From Hyphomicrobiales bacterium (GTDB lineage Bacteria; Pseudomonadota; Alphaproteobacteria; Rhizobiales; Rhizobiaceae), in NCBI GenBank assembly GCA_900466875.1, contig UBNQ01000012.1, forward strand, positions 36,101 through 100,100: DNA of 64,000 bases, written 5' to 3'. Under the pieces are notes generated by a model, which made no database searches, had not been told where the DNA came from, and was given only the letters and a program-made list of their open reading frames with translations. Shown here piece by piece: positions 1 through 10,176 of this stretch. Both the position numbers and the translations under genes were made by a program. The first letter of the stretch is position 1. Each line of letters starts with the position of its first letter.

Positions 1-1
1 C

Positions 2-3000
2 GGCGCCGGTGGCGGCGCTTCGGTGCTCGGCCTCGCGGCAGCGCTCGGGCTCGGAGCAGCAGCGGTGGGCATCGGAGGAAGCTCCGGCGGCGGTGGCTCA
101 GACGATAGCGATTCGGACGCTGATTCCGATGCTGACGCAGATGCGGATGCGGACGCCGATGCCGATGCTGACGCTGACGCTGACGCTGACTCCGATTCGG
201 ATTCGGATTCGGATACCGAATCGCCCGAACCACCGACCAATCTCGCGGTCAACGGCACCGGCACGACCCTGACGGGGCGTGGAGAGCCGGGAGCGGAAGT
301 GATCGTCACCAATGCCGCGGGTGTCGTTGTCGGCACCGGTATCGTGGGCGCGAACGGCTCGTTCAGCATCACGCTCGACCCCGCCCAGATCGATGGCGGC
401 GACCTGAGCGTCGTGCTGGAAGACGCGGCCGGCAATGTCTCCGATCCGGGCACCACATCGTCACCGGATCTGATCGCACCCGATGCGCCGACCAATCTTG
501 CCATCGGTGATGATGGCGCAGTGCTGACCGGACGCGGAGAACCGGGCGCGACGGTAATGGTTACCGATGCCGATGGCGTGACCGTCGGCACAGGGACGGT
601 CGGGCCGAACGGGACGTTTACGATTGAGCTGGATCCGTCCCAAAACAATGGCGGTGAACTTGAGGTCGTTCTCAAGGATGCGGCAGGCAACGCCTCGGCC
701 CCCGGCGCGATCGATGTCGACGACACCCAGGCACCGCTCCCGCCGACCAATCTCGGCGTGAACGACGGCGGCACTGTGCTGACCGGACGCGGCGAACCCG
801 GCACGACGGTCACTGTAACCAATGCCGCCGGCGTACAGATCGGCATCGGAACAGTAGCACCCGACGGCTCGTTTTCGGTCAATCTCAATCCGGCCCAGCT
901 TGACGGTGGCGAGCTTGAGGTCGTACTGACCGATGCGGATGACAATGCATCGACGCCCGGCACGGTTCTGGCACCCGACCCCGACGCACCGCCCGCCCCG
1001 TCGGACCTGGACATCAATCCCGCAGGCACTGTTCTGACCGGCGACGGACAACCGGGCGCCCAGATCAGGGTCACGAATGCCGCGGGCCAGATCGTCGGCA
1101 CGGCAACGGTCGCGCAGGACGGCACGTTCTCCGTCACGCTCGCCCCCGCCCAGATCGACGGCGGCGAGTTGCGTGTCGTCCAGAGCGACGCCAACGGCAC
1201 CTCGCAGCCGGAACTGATTTCCTCACCCGACCTGATCGACCCGGCAACTCCGACCAATCTCGATGTCAACGACGCCGGAACAACGCTCACCGGACGCGGC
1301 GAACCCGGAACCACGGTGACGGTCACGAACGCGGCGGGCGACGAGATCGGCACCGCGACGGTCCGGCCGAACGGCACATTTACCGTCACGCTCACCCCAC
1401 CCCAGACCGATGGCGGCACGCTCGAGGTCATACTGACGGATGCGACCGGCAACACGTCGCTGCCGGGAACGACCGAAGCGCCTGACTTGGCGGGACCGGA
1501 CGCCCCGACCAATCTGAGCATCAGCGACGATGGCAGCATCCTGACCGGTCGCGGCGAACCCGGCGCAAAAATAACCGTGACGGATGCCGATGGCGTCGTG
1601 GTCGGCACGGTGACCGTCGGACCGACCGGCTCGTTCAGCATTCCGCTCAACCCGGCCCAGACGGATGGCCGCGACCTTCAGGTCGTCGCCGAAGACGCTT
1701 CGGGCAACGATTCTGCGCCTGTGACGATCCCCTCTCCGGATCTCGTTGCTCCCGACGCGCCGACATCTCTCGACGTAAATGACGCCGGAACGGTCCTCAC
1801 CGGCCGGGGCGAGCCGGGCGCCACGGTGACGGTACGGGATGCAAGCGGCGTGGCCCTTGGGACAGCCATAGTCGCCGGCAATGGCAATTTCACCGTCAAT
1901 CTCAGCCCCGCGCAGGACAATGGCGGCGAGTTGAAGGTCGTGCAGCAGGATGCGTCCGGCAACATCTCGGATCCCGCCACGGTCACCCTCGACGATACGC
2001 AATCCCCGGCGGCACCGACCAATCTGGCGGTCGGCGACACGGGCCTGGTTCTGACCGGCCGCGGCGAGCCCGGAACGAAAGTGACGGTCACCAACGCCGC
2101 CGGAGAGGTGATCGGCGAAGATACGGTCGATCCCGACGGCACGTTCAGCGTCGCTCTCGATCCCGCCCAGACCGATGGCGGCGAACTGGATGTCGTGTTG
2201 ACGGATGCGGCAGGAAACGCGTCTACGCCCGGTACAGTCCTGGCGCCGGATCCCGACGCGCCCCCGGCTCCGACCGATGTGGACATTAACGGTACCGGCA
2301 CCACACTCACCGGCGAAGGGCAAGCCGGTGCAACGGTGCGGGTCACCAACGCAGCCGGCGCGACTATCGGCACCGGAACCGTATTGGGGGATGGCACCTT
2401 CTCCATTACCCTCAGCCCCGCACAGATCGATGGCGGCGAGGTGAGGGTCACGCAGACGAATGCGAACGGCACCTCGCAACCGGCGCTCGCCCTTTCCCCG
2501 GACCTGATCGATCCGTCTGCACCGACCAATCTGGCCGTCAACGACGCCGGCACCACGCTCACCGGCCGTGGCGAACCCGGCACGAGCGTGACCGTGACGA
2601 ATGCCGCAGGCGATACGGTAGGCACCGGCACGGTGAACGGCAACGGCACCTTCACCATCACCCTCACCCCGGCCCAGACCGATGGCGGCAACCTGACCGT
2701 TGTTCTGGAGGATGGCGGCGACAACCTTTCGCCACCCGCGACCGTCCCCACGCCTGACCTCGTTTCACCGGCAGCCCCGACCGGCGTTACGGTCAACGCG
2801 GACGGAAGCCAGCTTTCCGGCCAGGGCGAAGCAGGTGCGACCGTGATCGTGAGAGACGCCAACGGCGTTGTCATCGGCACAGGCACGGCGGGCAGCACCG
2901 GCGCCTTTACCATCGACCTCAACCCCGCACAGGACGATGGTGGCCTTGTAAGGGTCGTGCAGCAGGATACCGCCGGCAATACGTCGCCGATCGTGACGGC

Positions 3001-6000
3001 GACATCGCCGGACATTACCGGGCCGGATCCCGCATCGGGTCTGACGGTGAATGCTACCGGAACGGTACTGACCGGGCTCGGCGAACCGGGCGCCACGGTG
3101 ACGATCACCAACGAGGCAGGACAGACGATCGGCACCGGAACGGTTGCGCAGAACGGCACTTTCAGCATCGGCCTGACCCCGCCGCAAACGGATGGCGGCG
3201 ATCTTCGGGTCGTCCTGACGGATGCCGGGAACAACCCGTCCGCCCCGACCCTCACGCCATCGCCCGATCTCATTGGCCCCGATGCCCCGACAGGCATCAC
3301 GGTCGGGAACGGCGGAACCACACTGACCGGCACCGGTGAGCCGGGCGCCACCGTGACGGTCACCAACGAAGCCGGGCAGACGGTCGGCACCGGCACGGTC
3401 GGCCCGACGGGTGAAATCAGCATTCCCCTCAATCCGGCCCAGGCCGATGGCGGCGACCTGACGGTGGTTCTCGAGGACGGAAACGGCAACGCATCCCCGC
3501 CTGTGACCGTAACCGCTCCGGACACCCTTGACCCGGAACCGCCTGAAGATCTGGTGGTGAACGGTGCAGGCACGATCCTGACCGGTTCCGGTGAGATCGG
3601 CACGACGGTCACCGTCACCAATGCGGCCGGCCAGCCGGTCGGCACCGGCACGGTCGGTCCCGACGGCACATTCACCATCGGCCTCAGCCCCGCCCAGACA
3701 GATGGCGGAAACCTGACGGTGACGCTTGAGGATGGCAGCGGAAATGTCTCGGATCCGGGAACGGTCCCGACGACCGACACTACGCCGCCTGCAGCACCGG
3801 ACGGTCTCGGCTTTGAGAACGGCGGCGCGATCCTGATCGGCACCGGTGAACCCGGGGCCGAGGTCACCGTCACCAATGCCGCCGGCCAGCCCGTCGGTAC
3901 GGCAGTCGTGGAGACAGACGGTTCCTTCAGCGTCACTCTCAACCCGCCGCAGCTCGACGGCGGAAACCTGCAGGTCGTGCAGACGGACACGAATAACAAC
4001 GCGTCCATTCCCGGCATCATCGCCTCCGTCGACTCGACCCCACCTGCATTACCGACCAATCTCAGTGTCAACGCCGACGGCACACAGATCACCGGTCGCG
4101 GCGAGGTGGGCGCGACGGTGACGGTGACGAACGGCGATGACGTCTGGACCGGCACGGTCGGCCCGGGCGGCACCTTCACCATTGGGCTTACACCACCGCA
4201 GATTGACGGCGCAGGACTTCAGGTCACCCTCACGGATGGGTTCGGCAACGAGACCGCCCCCGTTTCTGTCGCCACACCGGACGAGGTTGCGCCCGAGGCT
4301 CCGATCTTGACCGGAACAGAGAATGGCCGGACGGTCGTCAGCGGCACTGGCGAAGCCGGAGCAACCATTACGGTAAGGGATGCCGATGGCCTCGTGATCG
4401 GTACTGGCAGGGTCGCAACGAACGGCACCTTCGCGGTCACGGTGAATCCTGCGCAAACGGAAGGAGGAACGATCACCGCCGTGCAGACGGATACGGCCGG
4501 CAACGCCTCGGGTCCGGGAAGCCTGCTTTTGACCGACATCCAGCCGCCGGCTCCGGCAACCGACCTGCTGGTCAATGCCACCGGCACTACGCTGACCGGT
4601 GAAGGCGAACCCTTGGCGACTGTGACAGTCACCGACGGCGCGGGCGGCACATGGACAGGCACCGTCGCAGCAGACGGCACTTTCACAATCCCGCTTGATC
4701 CAGCACAACTCGATGGCCAACAGCTGTCAGTGGTGCTGACCGACGCCGCCGGAAACCCGTCTGGCCCTGCGACCGTATTGGCGCCGGACCCGGATGCACC
4801 AGCCGCGCCGACCGTACTCAATGTCAGCGGCGACGGCGAAACGTTGAGCGGCCAGGGTGTGGGCGGCGCGACCGTTACCGTCAGGAACGCCTCAGGCCAG
4901 ATCGTCGGCACCGGTACGGTTGACGGAGATGGCGGGTTTGTCATCGATCTCGATCCGGCTCAGACGGATGGCGGCAATTTGCAGGTTACCCAGACCGACA
5001 TTGGCGGAACGTCCCAGCCAGGCATCGCCCTGACGCCCGATCTGGACGCCCCGGATGCACCGACCAATCTCAATGTAAGTGCCGATGGGGAAACTCTGAC
5101 CGGCAGAGGTGAACCGGGCGCAACGGTAACGGTAACCAATGCGGCCGGTCTCGAGGTCGGCAGTGGTACGGTGGCTGCAAACGGAACATTCTCGATCGAC
5201 CTCACGCCCGAACAGGTGGACGGCGGCTCGCTCACCGTCGTGCTGTCGGACGGCGCAGGCAACGACTCCGATCCGGGCGCGGCGACAACTCCCGATATTA
5301 CCCCGCCCGATGCACCGACCAACCTGGTCGTCGGGCCGAACGGCACCCAGCTCACCGGTACTGGCGAAGCGGGAACGACCATTACCGTGACAACGGCGGA
5401 GGGTGTCATTGTCGGCACCGGCACGGTCGGCGCAGGCGGCACATTCACGATCACGCTCAATCCGCCTCAGGCGGACGGCGCCGAACTGGAAGTCGTGCTG
5501 ACCGATGCCGCTGGCAACGTATCGGACCCGGGAACAGCATCGACGATTGATACGACCGCGCCTGATGCGCCCACAAACCTCATCCTTGACGGCGACGGTA
5601 TCGAGCTGACAGGTGAAGGTGAACCCGGTGCCGAGATTACAGTGAGGAACGCCGCCGGGCAGATCGTCGGCACAGGAACGGTCGACACCGACGGCACATT
5701 CAGCGTCACGCTTGCTCCAGCGCAAGTGGACGGCGGAAACCTGAGTGTTGTGTTGACCGATGCAGCCAACAACTCTTCCCTCCCCGGCACCATTACCTCT
5801 CAGGATGAGACCGGGCCGGAGCCGCCGACGAGCCTTGTCGTCAACAGTTCCGGCACCCTGATCGGCGGCGGTGGCGAACCCGGCTCCACGGTAACCGTCA
5901 CCAATGCCGCAGGCCAAGTCGTCGGAACTGGCACGGTCGCCCCGGACGGTACGTTCAGCATCGGTCTTTCACCCTCGCAGGTGAACGGCGGTGAGCTTGA

Positions 6001-7894
6001 TGTCGTGCTGACGGATGGCGCGGGTAACGAATCCGACACGGCATCCGTCAACTCCCCCGACCTCGTCCCTCCGGCTGTGCCGACCAATCTCGACGTCAAC
6101 GGCACCGGAACCGCGCTCACCGGCACTGGCGAGCCCGGAGCAACCGTTCGCGTTACCAATGCCGATGGCATTGAGGTCGGGAGGGTGATTGTACCAGCCG
6201 GCGGCATCTTCACCGTGCCGCTAAGCCCGACCCAGGACAATGGCGGCAACCTGACCGTCATTCAGACCGACGTCGCCGGTAACCCGTCTCCGGCGGGCAT
6301 TACCGACACACCGGATCTGCAGCCGCCAGACCCGCCGGAAGACCTCGCGGTGAGCCCGGCCGGCACCGAACTGACCGGCACCGGTGAACCCGGCGCGACC
6401 ATTACCGTAACCGGTACGGGCGGCGCCATCATCGGCACCGGCACCGTCGCCGCCAACGGCACGTTCAGCGTCGGCCTTTCGCCGGCTCAGGTGAACGGTC
6501 AGGAGCTGGACGTCGTGCAGCGGGATGCGGCGGGCAACACCTCCGGTCCAGCCACGACCACAGCGCCCGGCGTCGATTTCGCACTGACCAACGCGACCGA
6601 CACCGCCATTCTCGACCAGACCATCACCCGCCAGAACGAGGCCACGCCTTCGACGGCCACGGCATCGGTCACGGCACTGCTGGCTCTGTCGCTCGGCACC
6701 CTGCTCTCCGTCAATCTCGGTTCGGCCACCAACCCGGTCGTCAACTTCAACCTCTCTGGGAACACCAACTCGGTGGATCTCGATCTGCGGATCGGCGGCC
6801 TTATCAATGTCGGTGTGCTCAGCAACTATTCGGTCATCATCGAACGCTGGAACGGCACCGCATGGGTGCGGGGAGACTATGGCACCGACAATGTCGACAA
6901 CGGCATCCTTCGGCTGAACCTGCTTGGATCGCCCACCGGCGAGATCACGCTGACAGACCTCGATGCCGGTCAGTATCGCGCGACCCTCGTTCCCAATCCC
7001 GGCATCACGCTCGGCGTCGGAACGTTGCGCGAAATCTCAGTCACGGCGACCGATCAGGTCGAGAATGTCCAGATCACCGTTGGAGAAAGGGCAGACGGCA
7101 ACTTCATCGACGCCGCCGCCACCGGCAATACGGACGATCTTCGCATCGGCGAGATCGAGTTCAATGGCATCACCCATGTTCTCGTCAACGGGACCGTGAC
7201 CGTCGAAGGGGCGTTCGGCACGCTCGTTTTCAGTACCGACGGCAGTTACATCTACACCCCTCACACCAATGCCACGGCCGGCGGAACCGACAGTTTCACC
7301 GTTGTCGTCGTCGATCCCGTGACCGGAAACGAGCTGTCTTCCGATCTCACCATCGATGTCGAGGTTCAGGATACCAGCGCCATCACCATGGCCTCGGCAT
7401 CCGACGACATGTCGACCTTCGCCCTTGCCGATGATGGCGGCGGCAGTGACGCCACCGACAATCCCGATGACAATGCGAGGATGGCCGCGGACAACGACAC
7501 GCCGTCCGACGATCCCGATGCGTCCGCCACCGAGACAGCATCGGATACCGCTGTCACGGACGATACAACGTCGGATGGCGCTCTTGCTGACGGCTCCGAC
7601 ACCACGCCGGAACAGCAGGAACCGATAGAGGCATCCCTGAACGCAGAGGACGGGCTGAGCCTGTTTGTCCAGGGCGGCGAGGAGGTCGATCTCAGCGCAC
7701 TCGACAGCCTCACCGGCGACACCTCGGTATCCGTCGATGCCGGAGATGGTGGGGGCGTCGACGTGTCGGCCAATGTCGATCTCGCCAATGCCGTCGATAC
7801 CGTTCTGGACGCGGTGGAAACACCGCCGCTCGATCCGTTCGAGCCGCTCAGCCAGGATGACGATCTTGCAACACCAAGGCTGCCGGTCGTGTAG
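2..7894 (+). CDS. Giant Ig-like repeat adhesin (BapA-type, type I secreted), 5' partial
   Basis: A cell-surface or matrix adhesin, presumably exported by the type I system encoded directly downstream. The reading frame is open to the window edge, so the N-terminus is missing; the GTG at 23 is only the first possible start inside the window. The visible part (about 2,630 residues) begins with a Gly/Ala-rich stretch, followed by an Asp-Ala/Asp-Ser tract (101-220). Then come 25 Ig-like repeats of about 85 residues (221-6570), each opening with a P-x-x-P-T-N-L-like segment and a L-T-G-x-G-E-P-G motif. The last 440 residues hold a non-repeat domain ending near a Y-R-A-T-L-V motif, a VCBS/BapA-like beta domain (roughly 7140-7375) and an acidic Asp/Ser/Thr-rich tail. 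I see no RTX nonapeptides. The class call follows from this architecture (established for BapA/LapF-like adhesins); its target surface is unknown. Confidence 0.9.
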   Translation, partial: GAGGGASVLGLAAALGLGAAAVGIGGSSGGGGSDDSDSDADSDADADADADADADADADADADSDSDSDSDTESPEPPTNLAVNGTGTTLTGRGEPGAEVIVTNAAGVVVGTGIVGANGSFSITLDPAQIDGGDLSVVLEDAAGNVSDPGTTSSPDLIAPDAPTNLAIGDDGAVLTGRGEPGATVMVTDADGVTVGTGTVGPNGTFTIELDPSQNNGGELEVVLKDAAGNASAPGAIDVDDTQAPLPPTNLGVNDGGTVLTGRGEPGTTVTVTNAAGVQIGIGTVAPDGSFSVNLNPAQLDGGELEVVLTDADDNASTPGTVLAPDPDAPPAPSDLDINPAGTVLTGDGQPGAQIRVTNAAGQIVGTATVAQDGTFSVTLAPAQIDGGELRVVQSDANGTSQPELISSPDLIDPATPTNLDVNDAGTTLTGRGEPGTTVTVTNAAGDEIGTATVRPNGTFTVTLTPPQTDGGTLEVILTDATGNTSLPGTTEAPDLAGPDAPTNLSISDDGSILTGRGEPGAKITVTDADGVVVGTVTVGPTGSFSIPLNPAQTDGRDLQVVAEDASGNDSAPVTIPSPDLVAPDAPTSLDVNDAGTVLTGRGEPGATVTVRDASGVALGTAIVAGNGNFTVNLSPAQDNGGELKVVQQDASGNISDPATVTLDDTQSPAAPTNLAVGDTGLVLTGRGEPGTKVTVTNAAGEVIGEDTVDPDGTFSVALDPAQTDGGELDVVLTDAAGNASTPGTVLAPDPDAPPAPTDVDINGTGTTLTGEGQAGATVRVTNAAGATIGTGTVLGDGTFSITLSPAQIDGGEVRVTQTNANGTSQPALALSPDLIDPSAPTNLAVNDAGTTLTGRGEPGTSVTVTNAAGDTVGTGTVNGNGTFTITLTPAQTDGGNLTVVLEDGGDNLSPPATVPTPDLVSPAAPTGVTVNADGSQLSGQGEAGATVIVRDANGVVIGTGTAGSTGAFTIDLNPAQDDGGLVRVVQQDTAGNTSPIVTATSPDITGPDPASGLTVNATGTVLTGLGEPGATVTITNEAGQTIGTGTVAQNGTFSIGLTPPQTDGGDLRVVLTDAGNNPSAPTLTPSPDLIGPDAPTGITVGNGGTTLTGTGEPGATVTVTNEAGQTVGTGTVGPTGEISIPLNPAQADGGDLTVVLEDGNGNASPPVTVTAPDTLDPEPPEDLVVNGAGTILTGSGEIGTTVTVTNAAGQPVGTGTVGPDGTFTIGLSPAQTDGGNLTVTLEDGSGNVSDPGTVPTTDTTPPAAPDGLGFENGGAILIGTGEPGAEVTVTNAAGQPVGTAVVETDGSFSVTLNPPQLDGGNLQVVQTDTNNNASIPGIIASVDSTPPALPTNLSVNADGTQITGRGEVGATVTVTNGDDVWTGTVGPGGTFTIGLTPPQIDGAGLQVTLTDGFGNETAPVSVATPDEVAPEAPILTGTENGRTVVSGTGEAGATITVRDADGLVIGTGRVATNGTFAVTVNPAQTEGGTITAVQTDTAGNASGPGSLLLTDIQPPAPATDLLVNATGTTLTGEGEPLATVTVTDGAGGTWTGTVAADGTFTIPLDPAQLDGQQLSVVLTDAAGNPSGPATVLAPDPDAPAAPTVLNVSGDGETLSGQGVGGATVTVRNASGQIVGTGTVDGDGGFVIDLDPAQTDGGNLQVTQTDIGGTSQPGIALTPDLDAPDAPTNLNVSADGETLTGRGEPGATVTVTNAAGLEVGSGTVAANGTFSIDLTPEQVDGGSLTVVLSDGAGNDSDPGAATTPDITPPDAPTNLVVGPNGTQLTGTGEAGTTITVTTAEGVIVGTGTVGAGGTFTITLNPPQADGAELEVVLTDAAGNVSDPGTASTIDTTAPDAPTNLILDGDGIELTGEGEPGAEITVRNAAGQIVGTGTVDTDGTFSVTLAPAQVDGGNLSVVLTDAANNSSLPGTITSQDETGPEPPTSLVVNSSGTLIGGGGEPGSTVTVTNAAGQVVGTGTVAPDGTFSIGLSPSQVNGGELDVVLTDGAGNESDTASVNSPDLVPPAVPTNLDVNGTGTALTGTGEPGATVRVTNADGIEVGRVIVPAGGIFTVPLSPTQDNGGNLTVIQTDVAGNPSPAGITDTPDLQPPDPPEDLAVSPAGTELTGTGEPGATITVTGTGGAIIGTGTVAANGTFSVGLSPAQVNGQELDVVQRDAAGNTSGPATTTAPGVDFALTNATDTAILDQTITRQNEATPSTATASVTALLALSLGTLLSVNLGSATNPVVNFNLSGNTNSVDLDLRIGGLINVGVLSNYSVIIERWNGTAWVRGDYGTDNVDNGILRLNLLGSPTGEITLTDLDAGQYRATLVPNPGITLGVGTLREISVTATDQVENVQITVGERADGNFIDAAATGNTDDLRIGEIEFNGITHVLVNGTVTVEGAFGTLVFSTDGSYIYTPHTNATAGGTDSFTVVVVDPVTGNELSSDLTIDVEVQDTSAITMASASDDMSTFALADDGGGSDATDNPDDNARMAADNDTPSDDPDASATETASDTAVTDDTTSDGALADGSDTTPEQQEPIEASLNAEDGLSLFVQGGEEVDLSALDSLTGDTSVSVDAGDGGGVDVSANVDLANAVDTVLDAVETPPLDPFEPLSQDDDLATPRLPVV
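101..220 (+). repeat. Asp-Ala / Asp-Ser low-complexity tract in the adhesin
   Basis: About 40 codons of alternating GAY with GCN or TCN codons encode an Asp-Ala and then Asp-Ser dipeptide tract between the Gly-rich N-terminal segment and the first Ig-like repeat. The DNA is a degenerate hexanucleotide repeat, so its length could change by slippage in steps of two residues without a frameshift. It probably acts as a flexible acidic linker. Confidence 0.85.
221..6570 (+). repeat. 25 tandem Ig-like domain repeats (about 254 bp each)
   Basis: I counted 25 successive units, each with a P-T-N-L-like opening, a T-G-x-G-E-P-G turn, a T-V-T-V-T-N-A-A-G-like strand, a G-T-G-T-V strand and a P-A-Q-x-D-G-G closing motif. 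The total length divided by 25 gives about 85 residues per unit. Units are clearly homologous but diverged. Units 4, 9 and 19 share a variant ending with T-S-Q-P, which hints at a higher-order duplication pattern. Such arrays normally form an extended stalk that holds the tip away from the cell. Confidence 0.9.
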
Positions 7895-7911
7895 CGCGGA
7901 GGAGTGACCTG

Positions 7912-10173
7912 ATGGATGCCAAACAGGCTCCTTCCGAAAAGAGACTGACACAGGAAGGGGAAAGGGCGCAGGCCCTTCCCCCGCCCAATCCCGAAACGAA
8001 TGACCAGAAAGCCGCCCATGCGAATGCAGCCTCGCTGAGCCATGCAAAGGACTGGATAGAGATCATGGGGCTGCTCGCGCAGCACTATGGCATCGCCCAT
8101 TCGAAATTTGCCACGAACTACATCTCGATCATGCAGGAAGCCGCCCCTCCGGTTCACCGGATCGGCAAGCTGGCGCGGCGTTTCGGTCTCGACGCCAAGC
8201 CGGTCGAGCCGCTTGCCAAGGGCATAACCGCCCGCCGCCTGCCCATGCTGCTCGAACTGACCTACGGCGATATCGGGCTGATAACGGAGATCAACCAGAG
8301 CGAGGTGAAGATCACCTTTGCCGGCGACAACGGCCAGTGGACCTGGATCCCGCTCTCCGAGCTCGAAGGCCACGTCACCCACCTGCTGATCGCCCGCGAC
8401 GCAAGAACCCGAGCCGACGAGCGCATCGACGCCTATATCGCGCCGGACACTCAAGGGTGGTTCCGCAAGCTGGCGCTGAACGATCTGCGCCCCTACAGCT
8501 ACGTTCTCCTCGCATCCTTCGTTGCCAACGCTCTCTCCATCGCCGGCGTGATCTTTTCGATGCAGGTCTATGACCGGGTCGTGCCGGCCAATTCGATGAG
8601 CACGCTGGTCGTCCTGTTCATCGGCGTCGGCGTCGCGGTCGTCTTCGATTTCATCATGCGCAAGGTCAGGACCGCCATCATCGATATCGTCGGCAAGCGG
8701 GCGGATATCCGCATTTCCGACGTCGTTTTCGGCCATGCCCTGAGGGTGAAAAACCAGAACCGACCGAAGGCGACCGGCACCTTCATCGCCCAGCTGCGCG
8801 AGCTTGAGCAGGTTCGCGAAATGCTGACCTCGACAACGGTATCCGCCATCGCCGACCTGCCCTTCTTCCTGCTGTTTCTTGGGCTGTTCGCCTATATCGG
8901 CGGCTGGCTCGCGGTCATTCCGGCCGTAGCGCTGCTGGTCATGGTCGCACCCGGCCTTCTGGCGCAGGGCAAGCTGAAGCGGAACGCCAGCCTTGCCATG
9001 CGCGAATCCTCGCTGCGCAATGCCATGCTGGTGGAATCGATCCAGGGTATCGAAGATATCAAGGCTCTCCAGGCCGAAAGCGTTTTCCAGCAGAGATGGA
9101 ACACGTTCAACGCGGCAAGCGCCGATGCACAGGTAAAGCTTCGCTCCATTACCAGCACGCTGACGAGCTGGGGCCATGGGGTCCAGACGAGCGTTTTTGC
9201 CGTCATCGTCTTCTGCGGCGCGCCGATGGTGATGGCCGGCGACATGAGCACCGGCTCGCTCGTCGCCTGCTCCATTCTCGGCTCCCGCATGATGGCGCCG
9301 ATGGCGCAGCTGACCCAGGTTCTGGGCCGCCTGCAGCATGCCAAGATCGGCCTGGCGAGCCTCAACACGATCATGAAGATGCCGGTCGACCATCCACCGG
9401 CGGAAGCCCGGCTCTCGGTCGGATCGCTGCTCGGCGAATATCGTTTTCGCGGCGCCGTCTATTATTACGGTGAACCCGCCGGCCGGCCGGCGCTCTCCCT
9501 GTCGGACTTTTCCACCACGGCCGGCGATACGATCGCGCTTCTCGGCAAGAACGGCGCCGGTAAATCCACCCTGCTGCAGGCGCTTTCCGGCCAGTTGCAG
9601 CCCCACACCGGCGAAGCGCTGATCGACACCCTGGCGATCGACCACATCGATCCGTCAGACCTGCGCCGCGAAGTCGGCCTGATCACCCAGAATTCCCGCC
9701 TGTTCCACGGCTCGATCCGCGAGAACGTGCTGATGGGCGCCCAGAATGCCTCTCAGCAGGCCATGCTGGAAGCCTTGCAGATGACCGGCGCGGATGAATT
9801 CATCCGCATGTTGCCCAAGGGCATCGACCACCTGATCGACGAAGGCGGCCGTGGTCTTTCCGGTGGCCAGCAGCAGGCGCTGCTTCTGGCCCGGCTGCTG
9901 ATCCGCAATCCTTCCGTCGTGTTGCTCGACGAACCGACCGCCTCCATGGACGAAGCGACCGAAAAACTGTTCATCCAGCGTTTTTCCGCCTGGGCGAAAA
10001 ACAAGACCGTCGTGATCGCCACCCACCGGATGCGCGTTCTCGATCTCGTCGAACGTGTTGTGGCACTCGATGGCGGCCGCATCGTGCTCGATGCAGACAA
10101 GGAAGAAGCGCTGCGGGTTCTCAAAGGCGAAAAGCCGGCTCAGCAGCTGCGCAGCGTCAAGGGCGGGAGTTAA
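7912..10173 (+). CDS. Type I secretion permease/ATPase with degenerate C39-like N-domain
   Basis: The inner-membrane ABC component of a type I secretion system, 753 residues. Residues about 40-165 look like the C39-peptidase-like domain of large-adhesin exporters, but I see no Cys/His catalytic pair, so it is probably a substrate-docking domain and not a protease. Membrane segments span roughly residues 195-450. The nucleotide-binding domain has Walker A G-K-N-G-A-G-K-S-T near residue 545, signature L-S-G-G-Q-Q-Q near 649 and Walker B V-V-L-L-D-E-P-T near 669. The start follows GGAGGAG, 17 bp after the adhesin stop, and the adaptor gene begins 3 bp after its end, so adhesin, ABC protein and adaptor form one operon. 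Its substrate is inferred from position. No TolC-type outer-membrane gene lies in the window. Confidence 0.93.
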   Translation: MDAKQAPSEKRLTQEGERAQALPPPNPETNDQKAAHANAASLSHAKDWIEIMGLLAQHYGIAHSKFATNYISIMQEAAPPVHRIGKLARRFGLDAKPVEPLAKGITARRLPMLLELTYGDIGLITEINQSEVKITFAGDNGQWTWIPLSELEGHVTHLLIARDARTRADERIDAYIAPDTQGWFRKLALNDLRPYSYVLLASFVANALSIAGVIFSMQVYDRVVPANSMSTLVVLFIGVGVAVVFDFIMRKVRTAIIDIVGKRADIRISDVVFGHALRVKNQNRPKATGTFIAQLRELEQVREMLTSTTVSAIADLPFFLLFLGLFAYIGGWLAVIPAVALLVMVAPGLLAQGKLKRNASLAMRESSLRNAMLVESIQGIEDIKALQAESVFQQRWNTFNAASADAQVKLRSITSTLTSWGHGVQTSVFAVIVFCGAPMVMAGDMSTGSLVACSILGSRMMAPMAQLTQVLGRLQHAKIGLASLNTIMKMPVDHPPAEARLSVGSLLGEYRFRGAVYYYGEPAGRPALSLSDFSTTAGDTIALLGKNGAGKSTLLQALSGQLQPHTGEALIDTLAIDHIDPSDLRREVGLITQNSRLFHGSIRENVLMGAQNASQQAMLEALQMTGADEFIRMLPKGIDHLIDEGGRGLSGGQQQALLLARLLIRNPSVVLLDEPTASMDEATEKLFIQRFSAWAKNKTVVIATHRMRVLDLVERVVALDGGRIVLDADKEEALRVLKGEKPAQQLRSVKGGS

Positions 10174-10176
10174 GCC

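Noticed and set aside
1678..4182. An 834-codon open frame antisense to the adhesin
   Set aside because: It is a shadow of the GC-rich Ig repeats, with Pro/Ser/Val-rich repetitive content mirroring the sense strand and no start context.
221..6570. Regular repeats considered as a CRISPR array
   Set aside because: Units are about 254 bp, stay in frame and encode homologous Ig-like domains; there are no short identical repeats with unique spacers.
7366..9645. A 759-codon minus-strand frame across the adhesin end and the exporter gene
   Set aside because: It overlaps two well-supported genes, is rich in Arg, Asp, His and Gly as antisense frames of GC-rich genes are, and has no recognisable domain.
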